From Botryosphaeria dothidea (taxonomy: Eukaryota; Ascomycota; Dothideomycetes; Botryosphaeriales; Botryosphaeriaceae): a stretch of 64,000 nt of DNA. Every line of letters starts with the position of its first letter. The stretch's first letter is position 1. Under the pieces are notes generated by a model. That model was given only the letters and a program-made list of their open reading frames with translations. It was not told where the DNA came from and searched no databases. Below are positions 46,915-57,803 of this stretch, piece by piece. The stretch spans positions 124,001 to 188,000 of the forward strand of contig WWBZ02000012.1 in the NCBI GenBank assembly GCA_011503125.2, read 5' to 3'. The position numbers and the translations under genes were made by a program.

Positions 46915-49900
46915 CCTCCCTCTTCTCTAAGCGAGGTCTACTAAGCTTCTTAAAAAATTTAGATAGCTTAAGCGTGTCCTTATAGTATACGTAGTACTTA
47001 CGGATTTTATTAGGAGTATTCTTATAGTTACCCTAGTATTACTATAGGGGATTAGAGTTCTACTCGTTCTAGTTACTTATAAAGATAACCTTATACTATA
47101 CTCTATATCTTAAGTTTCGGTAGTCTACTACCTCTAGTACTTCCTACTTCTTATAAGTTTTATTCTCGTCCTTATTAAAGATTATATATACTAGACTAGA
47201 CTTCTAGATCTAACCCGGATATAGGTTATCTAGGGTAAGGTATAGCTTCTAGGGGTAGAATATAGGGAAGATTCCTTTCTCTTATATATAAGGAGGTATA
47301 GTAACTTCGTATACTTTACCGTTAATTAACCTAGTAATTTCCTACGGACTAAGGTTCTTTAGTAAGAGAGACTTACTATTCCATCCTAGGTTAAAGTCTC
47401 GGGCGTTAATAAATACTTTATCGCCTATACGGAAAGTAGGGTATAGCTAGCGGATTTTATCTACGTAGCGGGCTTATTTTTCTTATATCTAGGCTAGTTA
47501 TTCTTAGAGGAAGCTTCTTATAGTATTTAACCTTTTAACTAACTAGTCTACTCTAATTACTTCTACTTTTCTAGTATTCTAGTAGATTTTTATAGGCTCT
47601 AAGCTAGTACGTAGATAGAATCCGTTATCGGCGAAGAATAGCGATATACTAGTTAATACGCTAATATGCGTATTAGCTATAAATTTAGCTTTAGGTAGAA
47701 AGTCGACCTAGTTATCTTACGCGTAGTTAATATATATCTAGAGGTACTTTTTAAGATCTTTAATAGAGCTCTTACTCTAGCCGTTAGTCTAGGGGTAAAA
47801 GGTAGTTAATATTTTAACCTTTACGTTATATCGTTCTATAATTCTTCTATAGATATAGGAGTCTATAGCGCTACCTCGGTCGGAGATAATATCTATTAGA
47901 AAACCTCGTATATAAAAGAGGCGGCGGTTTAGAGCCTCTACGGTTTCTTTAGTACCTAGTATTATTATTAGCTCGTAGATCTTTTCTTTAGTTAAACGGT
48001 CTATAATAACTAGATAGTATCGGTATCTCTAATTCTTCCTAGTATATAGCGGTAGTTTTTCTATAAAGTCTAGGGTTACGTAGAGCTACTTCTATTAGGG
48101 AATAGGTAGCGGTTTAAGTAGTCCTTACTTTTACTCCGAGTATAGCTTATAGCGGCGGTAGTAGTAATAGTTTTTATAGAAACGAGTAACGTCTTCTCTT
48201 TATCTAGCCTACTAGTAGTTTTCTATAAGCTCTCTATATATAGCTTTAGATCCTAGGTGTCCTATAAGTAGTTTTTCGTAGTAATTCTATAGGAGGCGTA
48301 GGCGTAGTAGTTAGTAGTCTAGGATAATAAGCGCGTCTTTTAGCTATACCTAACTATCTTTTACTAAGAAGTTCTAAATATTTTTCTTATAGCCCTTCCT
48401 AATTAAGTAGCTTAGTATACGTCTATCTCTAGTATTAATACTTCTACGGAGGTCCTAGATTACTCTATCCTTCTCGTAGGCTTCGCTAATAAGTATATCG
48501 AGATCTTTTTATCTAGCTTTCTAGGTTTCCTAGGCTTCCTAGGTTTCCTAGGCTTCCTAGGTTTCCTAGGTCTAGTTATCTTCCGGCTCTTAAGAGTCTA
48601 ACTCCTTCTCCTCTAGATTATTAGTAGTAAAGAGAATAGAATTAATAGCGATCTTTATATTAGATTCTAGGTTTAAGTCCCGAAGTAGTTATTAGAACCG
48701 GTATTACTTTCTTAGGTCGTTAATTCCTTACGGTAAGTCCTACGTTCTTCTTATAAGCGAGTCTAGCTTCTCTTCTTATTTACCTAGCCGGTAGAAGATA
48801 ATAAAGTTAAAGGCGGATAGAAATTTAGCCTAGCGGGCTTAGCGGCTAGTTAGCTGCTTAGTTATTATAAAATACTCTAGGTTCTTATAATCCGTAAGTA
48901 CCTTAATAGGCTTATCTATAGAAGTACTTATAAGTTCTAGTTCCTAAGTCTTAAAGGAGCGAATAATAGTAAGTAGCTCTTTATTGTAGATTATATAGTT
49001 ATACTTAGTTAAGGACATTTTCTTAGAAAAGTATATAACTAGTTTAAGTACTCCGTCGTATATCTACGATAGGATATCTATACTAATAAAGTCTAAGACA
49101 TCCGTTTTAACCTATATTTTCTTTTTAGGGTCGAAATATATAAGAATAGGTGCGGAGGTGAATATAGCTTGCAGTTAGTTAAAGGCGGCTTATTTCTTAT
49201 TATCCTATATAAACTTCTAGTATTTTATCTTACGTTTTCCATTCCTAGTTATAAATTATTCTCCTTTTGTTATCTTAGTAAGGGGGCGTGCTATATAGGA
49301 GAAGTTCTTAATAAAGCGGCGGTAGAAGTTTGTAAAGCTAAGGAAGGCTTATATATCCTTAACTAACGTCGGTGCCTTCTAGTTAATAATAGTAGAGACT
49401 TTTTCTAGGTCTATTTTAATTCCGTTTATGCTAATAATAAGGCCGAGGTACTTAACTAATCTAATATTAAATTCGTATTTATTAAGGTTAAGTTAGAGAC
49501 TACGGTCCTTTAGTCGTTAGAGGACTTTATTAATATTTTTAGCGTATTTATCCTCCTTTTTACTATAGATAAGGATGTTATCTAGGTACGCTGTGCAAAA
49601 CTTGTCTAGGTATTCGAGTATAGAATTATTAATATAGCTCTAAAAGGTGCCTGGCATATTATAGAGCCCAAAGGGTATAACTAGGTATTCGTACTAACTA
49701 AAGCGAGTGTTAAAAGCGGTGAGGTACTTATAGCCTTCCTTAATTCGGATCCGGTTAAAGGTATAGATAACGTCGAGTTTTATAAAGATCTTAGCCTTAC
49801 TAAGCTGGGCAAGAGTTTTATTAATATATAGAATTAGGTATCGGTTCTTCTTAGTAATAGCGTTTAGGGCTCTATAGTTAATATAGACCCTAAGTCCTCC

Positions 49901-50900
49901 TCCTAGCTTTCTAATAATAAGTAAAGGTACGGTATAGTCCGAAGAGCTAGGGCGAATAAACCCTTTTCCGAGATATTCGTTAATATATTTCTTAACCGCT
50001 TCGTTTTCTTATTAAGATATTAGACGGTAGCTTTTTATATAAGGAGGTTTATAGTTAGGTTTAAGCTTAATTTTATAGTCTTCTTTCTAGTAAGGAGGGA
50101 GTATATCCGCTTCTATCTTATTCTAGAGTTCTTTAATCTAGTAGTATTCCTTCGGCAGCCGGGCAAGGCGTTCTTCTCGTCTATATATTTTCTTTCTATT
50201 TATAAACTTCTAAAAGTCGTCTTCTCTAGTTATAGCTACGCTAGTATTTATAGTAGGTTCCGTAGGTATATAGTAGTATTCTTTATATCTAGGAAGTAAT
50301 GCTAAGTAGAAGAGCATAGATATAGAATATAGTTAAATATCTAGTTAGGATTTCTCTATCTTCTATTTAGGTCGGCACCTAATAGTATATTCGATATAAG
50401 GTTTTATAGTAAGGTAGCCAGCTTTAAAGTACTAAGGCTTATAAAACTTAACTAACCGCTTATCTTAGTTAATATACGGGTTATAAGTGCGTAACTATTC
50501 GTCTCTAAGGATTAGTAGATAGTCTTCTAGGTTAGTAATATAGTAGAGAAGTTATTCTTTATAAGAACTAATATTAATATCGACTAGAGAGGCGTGGGTA
50601 ATATATTAAGAGAATATTCTATCTTCTAAAGTTATAGTAATCCGTTTAATAAGAGGGATCTTTATTATCTTATATGCGCGAATAAAGGAGGCATCGATAA
50701 GCTTAGCTTGGCTTCTATTATCGATAAGAGAACGTATATTACTACTAGCTACTATAGCATATATAATAAGATAGATTCTCTTAATTTTACACGCGCGATT
50801 ATCTACTACGAAGTTTAATATCTTTATCTCTTTCTAACTACGACTAGCTAGCTACTCGCCTAGCTTCTTCTACTTATATAGTTCTAGGAGGCGACTTACT
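46915..50900 (-). pseudogene. Gypsy-Z pol remnant with chromodomain
   Basis: Reading leftwards on the minus strand: RT about 49,350-50,050 with catalytic YLDN (49,577-49,588, from YLDD) and the adjoining ILEYLDKFCTAYL block; RNase H about 48,700-49,100; a basic linker with six tandem Pro-Arg-Lys units (48,515-48,572); integrase about 47,300-48,400; and a C-terminal chromodomain of the EVLEVVDYRNLRYRV type with a Trp/Asn-rich NSNPL block (about 46,930-47,160). Stops are TAA/TAG. No extra frame lies between chromodomain and LTR, unlike Gypsy-X and Gypsy-Y. Confidence 0.8.
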
Positions 50901-52800
50901 TCTAGGACTAAGAGTTTTCCGACTCGCTATTAGAGTCGAGTTCCTTAATACTCTAGATATACGTAAACCTAGCGCGGTTATTATTAGGATAGTAGGTATT
51001 AGATATAAAGTAGCCTAAGCCTCTATAGCTACGGCAGCGTTTCTACCTCGTTATTACGAGGCGTTTCTCGTCTAATAGCTTTAAGAGTTTTAGCTTAGGC
51101 TTATACTATAGTCTAACCTAGTCTCTTAGTTTAGTAGTAGTAGGTATACGGCTCTATTAGCTATCTTAGTTTATATTACCGCTTCTAGTCCTATCCTAGC
51201 GGCTAAGGTTACCTTAAGTAGGTTCCTAGTTATAGATAGGCTTAGTACGATCTCTTTTAGGATTATTACTATTATTTATCCTTTTATTAGAACGGATATT
51301 TATAGACTTAATCTCTTAACGACGATATTCGGCCTTACGGAGAGTTTCGAGTAGCTATTCGAGAGAAATAAAGATAAGAGTAGCTACTAAGAGGGCTAAG
51401 CTAATAGAAATACTATCCTATATCTTATCGATCTTCTCTTCTTTAGTAGAATTAGTAAGGAACTAAAGTATATATAGGCGGGCGTAGTAGGAGTCTACCG
51501 TCTCTTTCTCGCTTTATCTAGTAAGAATAAGGTTATTAGTAGCTTTTTTCTTTGCGATATCTATTCTATATATCTTTTCTAGCTTTTCTAAGAAATCTAG
51601 GGCTATCTAGTAGCTACTAATATACGGGCGTATTATAGTAGTAATTAAATTAGTAAGGCGAGAGTAGATATAGCGAATTATTAGCTTCTAATTTCCTTTA
51701 AAGAAGTCCTCTTCGACTTTAAGCTTAAAGATTATATTATTCTTAAAGTTAACGAAAGTATAGATATTAGTAGAGATAAGCTTATTAATATCTTCTATAA
51801 GTATCTTACGTAAGCTCTAATAAGGGAGGGTTCGCTATAAGGTAATAGTTCTCTCTCTTAGTTAACGTTTCTAGTTAAGGCTATAAATATTAGTACTAAG
51901 GAGGGTACCTTCGTAATAGTTAGCGATATTCTTAGTTAGAAGATTATTTTCTTAGATAAGCCGGCTAATCTTATCGTTGCTTTCCTTAATAACTCTATTA
52001 GATCTAGCGATTATCTTCTTATAGGTTTGTTTAAGTTTCTTATACTTATTCTAAAGAGAGACGTAGGCTATATACTCTTTACTAGTAGCTATTTAAGTAA
52101 CTTAGAGGACGTAGTAGAACTTAGTACGCTAGTTTACTATTACTATAGTATACTAGTTATAGAAGGTATATTCGTTAGGCTAGCGAATAGAGTCGAGTCC
52201 GTAGTTACTTAGTATTCCGGGGTTAATAGTAAGGTTAAGATCCGTGGCTAATAAATATACTAGTTCTTCGGGTTCTAGGTTTCTACGTAAGGTAGTACGA
52301 CGTAAGATAGAACTAGTAGCTTAACTTTACTAGTCTAAGGTATTAGGAAAGCCCTAAAATAAAATAGTACTACTTATAAACTCGTTAAGGTTCTAGCTAG
52401 GTCCCCTAACTATATTACTAAATAATTCTTCTTTATTATCGCTTAGGTAAATAGAGATAGTACTAGCGATACTACTAGTACGGCTACGACTATAGCTTAC
52501 GGGGAATAGGCTTTATTACGCTATAATCTTCGCTAATTATTCTAGTTTTTTAGAGTAGTTTAACTCGTGTTACGGGTAAAAACTCTAAAGAGATTAGTAC
52601 GGGGTTAACGAGGATCTTTATATCTTATTTAAGAAGATAGATTTTCTATAATTATACTATTATTTCTCTAATAGTATAGGTTTCTTTAATATTTCTAGGT
52701 TGCTTATCGTAGAGTGTCGGTATTATTAAGTTCTAGTTATAGGTTATTAGTATTATCGGGTTCTAGTTATAGGTTATCGAGTTTAGGTTCTAGTTAATAG
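50900..52800 (-). pseudogene. Gypsy-Z gag region remnant
   Basis: Between pol and the 5' LTR, on the minus strand. The 3' part near 50,990-51,060 has a basic, possibly zinc-knuckle-like stretch too damaged to be sure. The plus-strand frames over this region appear to be shadows. Called mainly from position. Confidence 0.5.
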
Positions 52801-52852
52801 TACGGGTGTCGGGTTATCGAGTTTAGGTTCCTTATTAGTAGTATATAGATTA

Positions 52853-53084
52853 TATAAGGCAGTAAAGCCGAAATAATAGTATTACTTTTAACTAAAAATC
52901 TATATATAAGGAGAAAGGAAAGAGAGTCTAGAAAGAGAGGGCGAAGGATAAATATATCTAGTCGCTTAGCGCTAGGCCCGTGCCCTAGTATCTAACCGAG
53001 TTATTCTTAGTAAAGCTAGGGCCTCTAGTTACTATTAAGTATCTACTTAGTTACCTAAGGTAGTAGCGCTTAAGAGGCCTAATA
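52853..53084 (-). repeat. Gypsy-Z 5' LTR (right)
   Basis: 232 bp, TATAAGGCAG...CCTAATA, followed by TACCT. Confidence 0.9.
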
Positions 53085-53307
53085 TACCTTAAATAGATTC
53101 TACGGCGAGATCTTAAATTAAAAGAACTCTAAAGCTTAATAAGAAAACTCTATAACTCGCTACTAGTAAAAGAAATTCTAAAGAGATATATAAATAGCGC
53201 TATTTTACTTAAAATCTTACTTTCTTTTCTCTTTAGCTTAGTCTTCTTATAGATAGTAATACTACTATATTTCCGCGAGTATACTAGATATAAGCTATTA
53301 TAAGCTA

Positions 53308-53654
53308 ATCTAGTAGATATTAAGTAGTTATACTAGTCGTATTAGTACTAGCTTATATCTAGAGCTATAGCTAATAAGCTACTTTATCTCTAAGCTAATT
53401 ATAAAATATAAAAAACTTCGTAGCTTTAGTATAACTTATATAGTCTATAACGAGTTTAGCTTAAGTCTAGATAATCTAAGATTTAAATTTTTCTCTATTA
53501 TCTAAAAACTCGGCGAGAGAGCCGAGGTTTTTTATAGAGTTTATTTTAGTATAGTAGCTAGTAAGTTCTAACTTAGAAGTAAAAGAGTTTAAGATAATTT
53601 TAACTACTCTAGTCTTTTTTTCTTTAGTTTTTCTTCTAGCCTCTTTTAAGAATT
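53308..53654. other. AT-rich RIP-mutated stretch, no gene
   Basis: No frame or repeat end recognised. It contains a perfect hairpin CTCGGC-GAGAGA-GCCGAG at 53,509-53,526 flanked by A and T runs. Probably the remains of an older repeat. Confidence 0.5.
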
Positions 53655-54054
53655 TATTATAAACGTAGTTTACTTAGACCTCTTATCTCTCGTTTATCTT
53701 CGTTAATTTAAAATCTAGATCTAGACTTATCTACTTATAAATTAAAAAGCTAGTATTTTAATTCGTTCTTTATATATATAAAGCTCGTTCCTCTACTTTA
53801 TAGTTAGCTCTTTAGTCTAGTAATAAGTATTTCTCGCGTATAACTTAGTATACCTTAAATTAGATCTTACTTACCTCCTTTATTATTCGTTACTCGTCTC
53901 TTACTATTCGCCTCTTAGTATTCGTCTCTCGTCTCTTATATCTCGTACTCTTACTCTTTAAACTATACTCTTATACTTTAGTATTACTTTACCCCTATTA
54001 TCTTTACTAGCTTCGTTACCTCGTCTCTCTACCTCCTAAGATCCGTTTATTATA
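53655..54054 (+). repeat. Solo LTR of Gypsy-A family, RIP-mutated
   Basis: 400 bp, matching the Gypsy-A LTR throughout; perfect duplication GAATT at 53,650-53,654 and 54,055-54,059. The CCTCGTC repeat is degraded to CTCTTACTATTCG-like units. Confidence 0.92.
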
Positions 54055-54080
54055 GAATTATATAAAAGAGATTTAGATAT

Positions 54081-54722
54081 TATAATAAACGGACCTTAGA
54101 GGGGGGGCGGAGAGACGAGGTAACGAAGCCGGTAAAGGTAGTAGGGGTAAAACAATGCCGAAGTATAAGGGTGTAGTTTAAAGGGCGAGGGTACGAGGTG
54201 CGAGAGACGAGGGGCGTGTTACGGTTTGAACCCTAAGGGTGCCTTGGATGGATCCTGCGGCGAGACCTTGGGTTGAGAGGACCCTAAAGCTCAACGAAGC
54301 TTAACAAGAAAACCCTGCAACTCGCTACCAGTAAAAGGGACTCTAGAGAGATATATAAGCAGCGCTATCTTGCTTAAACCTTTCTTCCTTTTCTCTTTAG
54401 CTTAGTCTTCTCGTAGATAGTAATGCCACTGTATTTCCGCGAGTGCACCGGATGCAAGCCATCACAGGGCGAGGGACGAGGGGCGAGGGACGAGGGACGA
54501 GGGAGGCAAGCAAGGTCTAATTCAAGGCGTACCAAGTTGTACGCGAGGAATACTTATTGCTAGACTAAAGAACTAACTACAAAGCAGAGGGGCGAGCTTT
54601 ATATATATAAAGAACGAACTAAAATACTAGCTTCCTAATTTATAAGCAGGTAAGTCTAGATCTAGATTTTAAATTAACGAAGGTAAATAAGTAAGGGGTC
54701 TATATAAGCCACGTTTATAACA
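54081..54722 (-). repeat. Solo LTR of Gypsy-A family, nearly unmutated, interrupted by W LTR
   Basis: On the minus strand from TGTTATAAACGTGGC (right end) to the TAATAAACGG end on the left. Perfect duplication GATAT at 54,076-54,080 and 54,723-54,727. After removal of the W insertion it is about 387 bp. It keeps the canonical TG end and most CpA sites. Confidence 0.92.
54217..54466 (+). repeat. Solo LTR of W family, nearly unmutated
   Basis: 250 bp, TGTTACGGTTTG...CCATCACA, with a perfect 5-bp duplication GGGCG (54,212-54,216, 54,467-54,471). A TATA-like ATATATAAGC (about 54,350) supports plus orientation. The family is defined only by this LTR and the mutated copy at 46,652-53,302; no internal region is present. 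Confidence 0.88.
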
Positions 54723-54727
54723 GATAT

Positions 54728-55206
54728 CTTCTATTTTTAAGATTTTTTTCTTCTCTTTTTTAAGCTATATAATCTCTTAAATAAAAGTATTTATTTATAC
54801 TATTATTTATAGTAGTAACTATTTTATTTCTTAGTTCTCTTAAGTCTATAGCTCTTATCTATACTCTTAAGAACTTATATTAAGTAATTTTAATAATTTT
54901 AGTAATTCTAATAATTCTAGTACGTAACTATACTAGTAATCTAATATCTAGTAAGTCTAATATATAAAGTCTAGCTAATATTAGAGTTTAATCTTAAAAT
55001 AATTACTAAAAGATTTATTATACTAAGTATATTAAGCTAGACTTAAAGAGAAAGAAAAAAAATTATAAAAAAAAGAGAATAGTTATATATAAGAGAGGCT
55101 TAGTATTACGTAATCTACTAATAATTCTCTAAGGCTTAATCTTAAGGCTTTAGACTCTAATAATAATATATATAATTTATAATAGATTTTTACTATATAT
55201 ATTTAC
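54728..55206. other. AT-rich stretch, no gene
   Basis: Mostly A/T with TpA-rich runs. I see no frame, LTR end or RNA gene before SINE S5 begins at 55,207. Confidence 0.6.
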
Positions 55207-55730
55207 GGGCGGGATAGTATATTAGTAGAGTATACTTCTACGGTAACCTAGCCTTTCTAGGGTAGTATAGGTTCTAAGTTCGAATCTTAGACCGCTTACC
55301 TACTCGTGGTATATACGTCCTACGTTAAAAGTATACGTACCCGCGTTCTCTCTAGCGGTAATAAGGGGGAGAAGGACTAGCTAGGCGCTTCTAAAAATAA
55401 ATTTTAAGAGCGCTTTACTAGCGCTTATAAATAGATAAGCCGGGACTTCTTACGGCTTAGTCTTAAGATTTATAGTTATCTCTCTCTATAGTTTCTTCCT
55501 CTTAGCTACTCTTTCTACTTTAGATACCGCTACCGGTATATAGAAAAAAACTATACTAAATAGAGTATCTACGGATACTACTATTATAGATAGAAAAGGT
55601 TTTTACCCGGGCTATTCTAAGAAAGTAGCCACGGTTTCTCCTTCTATATATACCCTTATAGATAGCTATAGCTATATAGACTCTTCGGGGAGCTAAATTA
55701 GCTTAATTAAATTTATCTATCTATCTATCT
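55207..55730 (+). mobile_element. SINE S5: best-preserved short-form tRNA-derived SINE
   Basis: About 524 bp. Head GGGCGGGATAGTATATTAG with an A-box-like TAGTATATTAGTAGAG (55,215-55,230) and B box AGTTCGAATCT (55,277-55,287), spaced as in a tRNA promoter. The body contains AAGCGCTTTACTAGCGCTT. The 3' end is GGGGAGCTAAATTAGCTTAA, then ATTAAATTTATC and TATC repeats. Duplication TATATATTTAC on both sides. It should be transcribed by RNA polymerase III if active; the RIP changes make that unlikely. Confidence 0.9.
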
Positions 55731-55792
55731 ATATATATTTACGCTCTACTTATTTTTTTTATTTTAATTTTATAAAGATTATATTTTAATAA

Positions 55793-56409
55793 GGCGGGGT
55801 AGTATATTAGTAGGATATACTTCTACGATAGCCTAGCCTTTCTAGAATAGTATAGATACTAAGTTCGAATCTTAGACCGCTTACCTACTCGTAGTATATA
55901 CGTTCTACGTTAAAAGTATACGTATCCGCGTTCTTTCTAGCGGTAATAAGGGGGAAAATCTATAGGTAGTTAGGGTGGGCTATAAGTAGTATATACGTCC
56001 TACTATAAAAGTATACGTACCTACGTTTTTTTTAGCGGTAATAAGAAGGAGAAGGGCTAGCTAGGCGCTTCTAAAAATAAATTTTAAGAGCGCTTTACTA
56101 GCGCTTATAAATAGATAAGCCGGGACTTCTTACGGCTTAGTCTTAAGATTTATAGTTACCTCTCTCTATAGTTTCTCTTTCTTAGCTACTCTTTCTACTT
56201 TAGATACCGCTACTAGTATATAGAAAAACTATACTAAATAGAGTATCTACGAATACTACTATTATAAATAGAAAAGGTTTTTACCCGGGCTATTCTAAGA
56301 AAGTAGCTATAGTTTTCTCTTTTATATACTCTTATAGATAGCTATAGCTATATAGACCCTCCGGGAAGCTAAATTAGCTTAATTAAATTTATCTATCTAT
56401 CTATCTATC
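55793..56409 (+). mobile_element. SINE S6: long-form tRNA-derived SINE
   Basis: 617 bp, with the 95-bp tandem duplication (units starting at 55,891 and 55,986). Target duplication TATATTTTAATAA before 55,793 and at 56,410-56,422. Same head, body and tail as S5. Confidence 0.9.
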
Positions 56410-56422
56410 TATATTTTAATAA

Positions 56423-56640
56423 ATAGTTTATATTTAATATATTTATAAAAATATAGTAGCTTACTATTTATAAAAAAATTTAAATAAAAATAAAATTTTT
56501 ATATATTTTTTTAAGTTCTCTTTTACTAGTATTAAATTATAAAGTTTTTCTAATCTAAAGTCTTAAAATTTATTTAAAATATTTTTAAAATTTAAATTAT
56601 AATATTACTTTTCTTTTAGCTTTAAAAATATTTTTTTAAA
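56423..56640. other. Very AT-rich tract at the island edge
   Basis: Almost pure A/T with long A and T runs; nothing coding. Composition changes abruptly at about 56,640. Confidence 0.7.
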
Positions 56641-57647
56641 GCTTTAAAACGACGAAATCTTCAAGACGAACTAAGGGAAAGCATCCGAAACTAGAAGTAG
56701 ATGCCGCCAGTTTGACGGAAGGCCCTTCTCATGCTGCTAGCATCTTCCTTCTTCTTCGAGCTGTCGGACGTTCTCCGGTTCGAAGATGGACTCTATGGCT
56801 GCGAAGGATCAACCCGCTGTCGAGGAGACGCCTCGGAAGCGGTGAAATGCTTGTGTAAGCTGGCCCCTAGGTTATATTGCACACTTTTATGGCTTGGATG
56901 ATACCTGTGGGTAGTGTCATCGATACAGCAAGATTGTCGCTTTCTATGTGAGGCACCCATCAGATATTATTACGATGAGCATGAGGATAGAAGAGGATAC
57001 ATCGATAAAGGTTAGACATTTGAGCGATTTTTACCTGCATAAGAGGGCTCGTGTCATAGAAGATGTAGATTAGGCACTAGTGTGCATAATAACTTGCGAT
57101 GCTTAACGATTACTAGCAAGAACTTAGTAGTAGTAGCTAGATTAGCTGTGAAAAGTTAATTTGGGTGGAGGCTAATTAAACGCTTAAAATGTATATACAC
57201 GAAAGCTACCATAAGAGGTGAAATAAGAATTGCGGCGTTCGAGATTCGAAACGGAAATGCCTCCGAAGTAAATAATGTATTAATACATAGGCCCGCCGTA
57301 AACACTACGTTCGAAGTTACGCTAAATAGTTACCAAGAAAAACGCAAAACCTATGAAACACGGCGCTACCTGACAAAGTATGAATCGGGACCATTTGTTA
57401 CGAATCCAAGGGTACAAGGGCCTATGAACCGCGGGGTAAAAGGCCACTCCTGCAAGAGAAAGTAAGCCACGAGAAACCACGACGTATACGGGTCTAGTCA
57501 AGCCAGCAGCCGGAGCCCATACGGCAACGACGACTAGAGAGTCTGTCCAGAATCAGAGAATGACGTCAGGAGTGTCCAACTCGCAATTTATTTCTATTGC
57601 CTATCTCAAGCTTACGCATGACTTTTGCAAAGGCACTCGTGAAAAGG
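56641..57647. other. Unique sequence of normal composition, no gene recognised
   Basis: No RIP signature as a whole. Only tiny frames occur (for example 19 codons from ATG 56,786). It is the original downstream side of the MFS gene, now separated from it by Copia-C, so the natural MFS 3' end may lie here. Confidence 0.6.
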
Positions 57648-57803
57648 TGTTGGGAGGGACAGGGTCTGATCGAACCAAGGGTCAACACCGAAAATTTGTT
57701 ATATAGCTACTATATAAGAGGGACCGGGTCACCTACCCTCCTCCTCCTCATGCCAATCTACGATGAACTTCACTCCCTATACAAACAACCTACTTGTTCA
57801 ATA
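57648..57803 (+). repeat. Copia-C 5' LTR
   Basis: 156 bp from TGTTGGGAGGG to TTGTTCAATA. The 3' end does not close with the usual CA, but the flanking duplication fixes the boundary. Confidence 0.95.
57711..57718 (+). promoter_or_regulatory. TATA box in Copia-C 5' LTR
   Basis: TATATAAG within the short LTR, in an inverted repeat (TATATAG-CTA-CTATATA). Likely sets the start of the element transcript. The same box is in the 3' LTR near 62,898, pointing towards the 3' end of the MFS gene. Confidence 0.6.

Larger units (their letters stand above)
46680..53084 (-). mobile_element. Gypsy-Z: Ty3/Gypsy chromovirus inserted in a W solo LTR
   Basis: 232-bp LTRs at 46,680-46,911 and 52,853-53,084 (TATAAGGCAG...CCTAATA). 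Flanks TATTT and TACCT are RIP-diverged copies of TGCCT, as in the clean W LTR. Minus-strand order: gag on the right, then protease, RT, RNase H, integrase, and a chromodomain on the left ending right at the polypurine tract (AGAAGAGGGAGG on the minus strand). RIP is patchy; 49,100-49,450 is nearly clean. Confidence 0.9.
46652..53302 (+). repeat. W-family solo LTR, split by Gypsy-Z
   Basis: Pieces 46,652-46,679 and 53,090-53,302 together match the cleaner W LTR at 54,217-54,466 from TGTTACGG (here TATTATAG) to ATCACA (here TATTATA). Perfect 5-bp duplication AGCTA at 46,647-46,651 and 53,303-53,307. Heavily RIP-mutated. Confidence 0.85.

Noticed and set aside
49169..49366. Plus-strand frame of 65 codons in Gypsy-Z, and another at 52,027-52,212
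   Set aside because: Opposite to RT and gag of a minus-strand element in less mutated patches; no recognisable product.
55207..55300. Possible functional tRNA gene at the SINE head
   Set aside because: A and B boxes are present but it cannot be folded into a full cloverleaf with confidence, and it continues into a conserved non-tRNA body and TATC tail repeated six times.
56786..56845. Small frame MDSMAAKDQPAVEETPRKR in the unique segment
   Set aside because: Only 19 codons, no splice partner or homologue recognised; not supportable as a gene.
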